Positions 61,174-64,000 of a stretch of DNA of 64,000 nt are shown in pieces. Every line of letters begins with the position of its first letter. Positions within the stretch are counted from its first letter, which is position 1. Position numbers and translations under genes: made by a program. This DNA is from Bdellovibrio sp. qaytius (GTDB lineage: Bacteria; Bdellovibrionota; Bdellovibrionia; Bdellovibrionales; Bdellovibrionaceae): positions 1,572,001-1,636,000 of the forward strand of contig CP025734.1 of assembly GCA_004011035.1 (NCBI GenBank), given 5' to 3'. The notes below the pieces were generated by a model. That model did no database searches. It was not told the origin of the DNA and saw only the letters and a list, made by a program, of their open reading frames with translations.

Positions 61174-61590
61174 ATGTCGAATCAGGTATTGCTTAAAACG
61201 GCCTTGTTAATTTCATTTGTAGCCACTAGCGGAAGTCTATTTTTCAGTGAAGTGATGAGTCTTCCTCCGTGTGTGCTGTGTTGGTATCAAAGAATTTTAA
61301 TGTACCCATTGATTCTGATTTTCTCTGTGGGACTTTTTCGTAACATTAAAGAGTCATTTATCTACGGTCTGACTTTAAGTGTGTTTGGTCTTGTGATCGC
61401 AAGTTACCATAATCTTTTGTATTATCATTTGATTCCCGAAAGTATCACCCCGTGCACTTCGGGTGTTTCGTGCACATCACGCCAGATTGAATGGTTTGGT
61501 TTTGTGACGATTCCGTTGTTATCATTGATCGCGTTTATCTTAATCACAGGTCTTGGAATTTTAGTTTTAAAAAATAAGGAAAATAAATAA
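61174..61590 (+). CDS. dsbB: Disulfide bond formation protein B (DsbB/BdbC type)
   Basis: A 138-residue four-helix membrane protein. It has the CxxC pair PPCVLCWYQRILMYPL after helix 1 and a second Cys pair in TPCTSGVSCTSRQIEWFG, arranged as in DsbB, with quinone as the expected electron acceptor. ATG 61174 is preceded by AAGAG; upstream in-frame starts exist at 61156 and 61147. Shares its stop/start (TAATG) with the thioredoxin-like gene, thus a redox pair. It diverges from nnrD by 45 nt. Confidence 0.93.
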   Translation: MSNQVLLKTALLISFVATSGSLFFSEVMSLPPCVLCWYQRILMYPLILIFSVGLFRNIKESFIYGLTLSVFGLVIASYHNLLYYHLIPESITPCTSGVSCTSRQIEWFGFVTIPLLSLIAFILITGLGILVLKNKENK

Positions 61591-62222
61591 TGAAAAAAAA
61601 TATTATTTTTTTAGCGGTTGTCGTATTAGTTGTGGGCGGCGCTTTTGCTTTTATGCGTTCGCAGTATCGTGGCCAACAGCAAGAAACAGTGAATACCAAT
61701 GCATCAGAGCATTTAATTCGTGATAATCATGCAACCATTGGCGACCCATCAGCAAAAGTCACATTGGTCGAATTTTTAGATCCTGAATGTGAAGCTTGTG
61801 CCGCTGTTGATCCGACAGTGAAAGGTCTTGTTAAAGAATTCGAAGGCAAAGTTTATTTTGTGGTTCGTTATATGCCACTTCATAAAAATTCGTTCTTAGC
61901 AGCTTCAGCTCTTGAAGAGGCCAAATCTTCTGGAAAATATTTTCAAGCGCTTTCAACTTTATTTTATTCACAACCTGAATGGGCTTCGCACCAAGCTCCG
62001 CGTCCAGAATTGATCGCAGTTATTTTAAAGAAATTAGATATTGATATTATGAATATCAAACCTTCAGACTTGATCGAAAAACATCGCGCGCATATTGAAC
62101 GCGATCAAGCTGATGGCAAAGCCTTAGGTGTTATGGGAACGCCAACATTATTTATCAACGGTCAGATCGTTGATGATATGAGTTACCAGTCATTAAAAGC
62201 ACGTATTCAAGGTCTTCTGTAA
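61590..62222 (+). CDS. DsbA-like periplasmic thiol oxidoreductase
   Basis: A 210-residue protein with an N-terminal membrane anchor (about residues 4-21) and a thioredoxin/DsbA domain. The active site is CEAC in LVEFLDPECEACAAVDPTV. The cis-Pro loop is VMGTPTLFINGQIVDD. An all-helical insert lies between, as in DsbA/DsbG relatives. Together with the upstream dsbB it would oxidise exported proteins, and the window contains several Cys-rich secreted proteins that could be clients. mutM follows after 1 nt. Confidence 0.93.
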   Translation: MKKNIIFLAVVVLVVGGAFAFMRSQYRGQQQETVNTNASEHLIRDNHATIGDPSAKVTLVEFLDPECEACAAVDPTVKGLVKEFEGKVYFVVRYMPLHKNSFLAASALEEAKSSGKYFQALSTLFYSQPEWASHQAPRPELIAVILKKLDIDIMNIKPSDLIEKHRAHIERDQADGKALGVMGTPTLFINGQIVDDMSYQSLKARIQGLL

Positions 62223-62223
62223 A

Positions 62224-63081
62224 ATGCCTGAATTACCAGAGGTTGAAATCGTCGTCAGACAATTAAACGATATCGTGGTCGGTAAAAAACTGATCGATAA
62301 AAAACTTTGGCGTAAAGACATTCGTTTTCCGCTGCCTGAAAAGATCTTTCAAAAAATCATTGAGGGCGAAAATAAGCTTATAGATATTCACCGCCGAGCG
62401 AAATTTATAGTTATTGAATTTGCTGAATATTTAATCATCTCTCATTTGGGGATGACCGGGTCGTGGACCACGCACCAGGGGCTGTTGTCCCAGTATTCCC
62501 CAAAAAAACATGATCATTTGGCGTTTGGTTTTACGGATAATAAAGCTAAAGATAAATCAAAGCCGTTGTGGCTTATTTACAACGATCCACGCCGATTTGG
62601 TTTTGTACATGCGATACGTAAACAAGATTTGAAGTCTTATTTTTCTGATTACGGTGTTGAGCCGTTAGAAATGAATGATCAGCAAATCGACGAGCTTTTT
62701 ACTTTAGCGCAAAAGTCAAAATCCCCAGTGAAATCCTTTATTATGAACCAAAAAAATATCGTCGGTGTGGGTAATATTTACGCCTGCGAAGCTTTGTTTT
62801 TAGCGGGAATTGATCCGTTTAAATTAACTTCTAAGGTTAAAAAAACATCATTTGTAAAGTTGATTTCTGAGATCAAAAAAAACTTGTCACAAGCAATTTT
62901 AAAGGGCGGATCAAGTATTAAAAACTACAGAAATGTGAATGATGAAGCGGGTAGTTTTCAAAAATCTCATTTAGTTTACGGCAAAGAAAAGACAAAATGC
63001 CCACGCTGTAAATCAGGTTTAATTGTTCGCAAAGTTCAAGCGGGCAGATCAACTTTTTTTTGTAACGCTTGCCAAAGCTAA
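62224..63081 (+). CDS. mutM: Formamidopyrimidine-DNA glycosylase
   Basis: A 285-residue bifunctional glycosylase/AP-lyase removing 8-oxoguanine. The N-terminus PELPEVE contains the catalytic Pro (after Met removal) and Glu. It has HLGMTGSW, RRFGF, NIYACEALFLAGIDP, ILKGGSSIKNYRNVNDEAGSF and a zinc finger with CPRC and CNAC around KVQAGRSTFF. Length is slightly above E. coli's. Works with the MutT-like Nudix protein at 24581. Confidence 0.97.
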   Translation: MPELPEVEIVVRQLNDIVVGKKLIDKKLWRKDIRFPLPEKIFQKIIEGENKLIDIHRRAKFIVIEFAEYLIISHLGMTGSWTTHQGLLSQYSPKKHDHLAFGFTDNKAKDKSKPLWLIYNDPRRFGFVHAIRKQDLKSYFSDYGVEPLEMNDQQIDELFTLAQKSKSPVKSFIMNQKNIVGVGNIYACEALFLAGIDPFKLTSKVKKTSFVKLISEIKKNLSQAILKGGSSIKNYRNVNDEAGSFQKSHLVYGKEKTKCPRCKSGLIVRKVQAGRSTFFCNACQS

Positions 63082-63155
63082 CCAATTATGGTTATTTTAT
63101 TTTAACACAAATTTTATAACAACAACCGTTACAGGTTTTAACAAAAGGACTTTCA

Positions 63156-63389
63156 ATGAAAGCATTATTAGTAACAGCTTTATTAGCATTATCATTCACT
63201 ACAGGTTTTACTTGTTCTAAAAACGCTCCTGAAGCGGCTACAACAACTACTACTGAGACTACAACTCAAACTACAGCTGAAACTCCAGCAGTAGCTCCTA
63301 CTGAAGCAACTGCAGCTCCAACTGAAGGCGCAGCAGCAACAGCAGCTCCTACAGAAACTCCAGCAGCACCAGCTACTGAAACTAAGTAA
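63156..63389 (+). CDS. Small Thr/Ala/Pro-rich secreted protein or lipoprotein
   Basis: A 77-residue protein with RBS AAAGGA. The signal peptide is followed by TGFTCSKN; the Cys at residue 20 could be lipidated, although the -1 Thr departs from the usual lipobox. The mature tail is low complexity: runs of Thr (five, later TTT), then repeated Pro-Thr-Glu-Ala/Gly units. It is disordered and may be glycosylated or a surface spacer. Followed by a terminator, so monocistronic. Abundant, small proteins of this type are common in the outer membrane, but the function is unknown. Confidence 0.72.
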   Translation: MKALLVTALLALSFTTGFTCSKNAPEAATTTTTETTTQTTAETPAVAPTEATAAPTEGAAATAAPTETPAAPATETK

Positions 63390-63416
63390 TTAGTTTTAAC
63401 TAGTTTGCACTATACA

Positions 63417-63452
63417 AAAGCCAGCACCTTAACCGGGCTGGCTTTTTTTTTT
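63417..63452 (+). terminator. Rho-independent terminator
   Basis: AAAGCCAGC pairs with GCTGGCTTT around an 11-nt loop, followed by a T-run of about ten. Ends the small lipoprotein transcript. Confidence 0.92.
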
Positions 63453-63512
63453 GGCTTTTTCCCTAGACCATGTTTTTCTCTATGTAGATCTCTACAAATC
63501 TTGTTTAGTTCG

Positions 63513-63539
63513 TAGAGTTTTCACTCAAAATCCCGATAT
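63513..63539 (+). promoter_or_regulatory. FliA (sigma-28)-like promoter upstream of fadE
   Basis: TAGAGTTT, exactly 11 nt, then CCCGATAT: 7 of 8 and 6 of 8 matches to TAAAGTTT-N11-GCCGATAA. It would give a leader of about 170 nt before fadE. The 325-nt gap from 63390 to 63714 also holds the terminator, the inverted repeat at 63564 and a small hairpin at 63681-63695; no gene is seen in it. Confidence 0.45.
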
Positions 63540-63563
63540 AGCCCACGCCACCTTTCAATAAAG

Positions 63564-63579
63564 TTAACTTTCAAGTTAA
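63564..63579. promoter_or_regulatory. Inverted repeat in the fadE leader (candidate operator)
   Basis: TTAACTT-TC-AAGTTAA, exact 7-bp arms with a 2-nt spacer, overlapping a second palindrome AAAGTTAACTTT (63560-63571). Such a symmetric AT-rich site downstream of a promoter suits a TetR- or GntR-type regulator of fatty-acid genes. Confidence 0.4.
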
Positions 63580-63714
63580 TCAATTTTTACCTCGAGATTA
63601 TCGAAGAGCTATCACTCTAGATAAAGTCACTTGTCAGATAGCAAGTTAGGTGCTGAAATTGAGTATATATTTACATCATTTATGCTGAAGGCATAAAACT
63701 TTAAGGAGACTTTC

Positions 63715-64000
63715 GTGGAAGCACTATTAACCTACCAAGGATTTTTAACGAGCCTTGCCCCAATGTGGGCGCTCATCATTGGTTCAATCATTGTTCTACT
63801 TTTCGTCGGCTTTTTTGATCTGCCACTGTTTGTATGGGCTATCGTTTCAGTCGGTGCATTGTTCGGCTTAGGTGCTCCTAGCGGGGCAACTGCGGTGATT
63901 GCTGGGTTATTTGTTTTATTCTTAATTAAGCCTCTCAGAACGGTTTTAATCTCTGCTCAATTAATGAAAGCGATGAAAGGCATCATGCCTAACATCTCTC
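63715..64000 (+). CDS. fadE: FadE-type acyl-CoA dehydrogenase, N-terminal membrane part (truncated by window end)
   Basis: GTG start with AAGGAG 6 nt upstream. The 95 visible residues contain two or three hydrophobic helices followed by KPLRTVLISAQLMKAMKGIMP, which matches the segment of E. coli FadE just before its catalytic domain. FadE makes the first oxidation step of beta-oxidation and is held at the membrane by this N-terminus. The catalytic domain lies beyond the window, so the call rests on the anchor only. Confidence 0.75.
   Translation, partial: MEALLTYQGFLTSLAPMWALIIGSIIVLLFVGFFDLPLFVWAIVSVGALFGLGAPSGATAVIAGLFVLFLIKPLRTVLISAQLMKAMKGIMPNIS

Overview
The window is a chromosomal segment with a base composition of roughly 40% G+C by eye, dense genes, many ATGA-type start/stop overlaps and frequent GTG starts. 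Its content suggests a Gram-negative bacterium of the Bdellovibrio/Pseudobdellovibrio kind: many sensor kinases, secreted proteins and lipoproteins, FliA-type promoters before surface genes, and a giant fibre-like surface protein. That placement is inference from gene content; no rRNA is present to prove it.

Region by region. 1-7151: two related response regulator/histidine kinase modules, the first with a periplasmic sugar-type binding protein between regulator and kinase, plus tRNA-Leu(GAG) on the other strand and two small secreted proteins. 7152-7620 has no conventional gene. It holds a probable structured RNA of about 330 nt, with four hairpins that each show GGA in the loop (the signature of CsrA/RsmA targets), a 33-codon membrane-peptide ORF and a strong intrinsic terminator. 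7636-14390: queA, then a likely phosphorelay (hybrid kinase, Hpt protein, OmpR-type regulator), an HPF-like protein, a lone receiver and a short-chain dehydrogenase. 14410-22559: tgt, yajC, secD, secF, recJ, queC, a DUF366-like and a DUF547 protein, all on the plus strand. Queuosine tRNA modification (queA, tgt, queC) therefore brackets the Sec accessory genes. 22562-33286: mixed housekeeping genes (Na/Pi cotransporter, Nudix, DCC oxidoreductase, LON-domain protein, heme A synthase, glycosyltransferase, photolyase, TIGR01777 epimerase, BFD ferredoxin-like protein, DHH phosphoesterase).

33331-42996: greA, an AsmA-like protein and a glycerophosphodiesterase, followed by a five-gene operon of pseudopilin-like and large secreted proteins behind a FliA-type -10 element. 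43057-51325: on the minus strand, tatA, a coiled-coil secreted protein, a complete Opp/Dpp peptide transporter (order D-F-A-B-C, with a terminator-like hairpin after the binding protein) and sohB. 51465-59611: a secreted polyproline protein, a VC0807-like membrane protein, a DUF2799-like lipoprotein, and a 1,816-residue exported fibre protein with phage-tail-like repeats and a C-terminal S74 autoproteolytic chaperone, again behind a FliA-type promoter. 59677-64000: hemerythrin, NAD(P)HX dehydratase, a DsbB/DsbA pair, mutM, a small Thr/Ala-rich lipoprotein and the start of a fadE-type acyl-CoA dehydrogenase.

The most promising unexplained items are the GGA-hairpin RNA with its tiny membrane-protein ORF, the likely co-regulation of the pseudopilin operon and the giant S74 fibre by the flagellar sigma factor, and the binding protein embedded in a two-component operon. 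All are sequence-based proposals; no database search or folding program was run.
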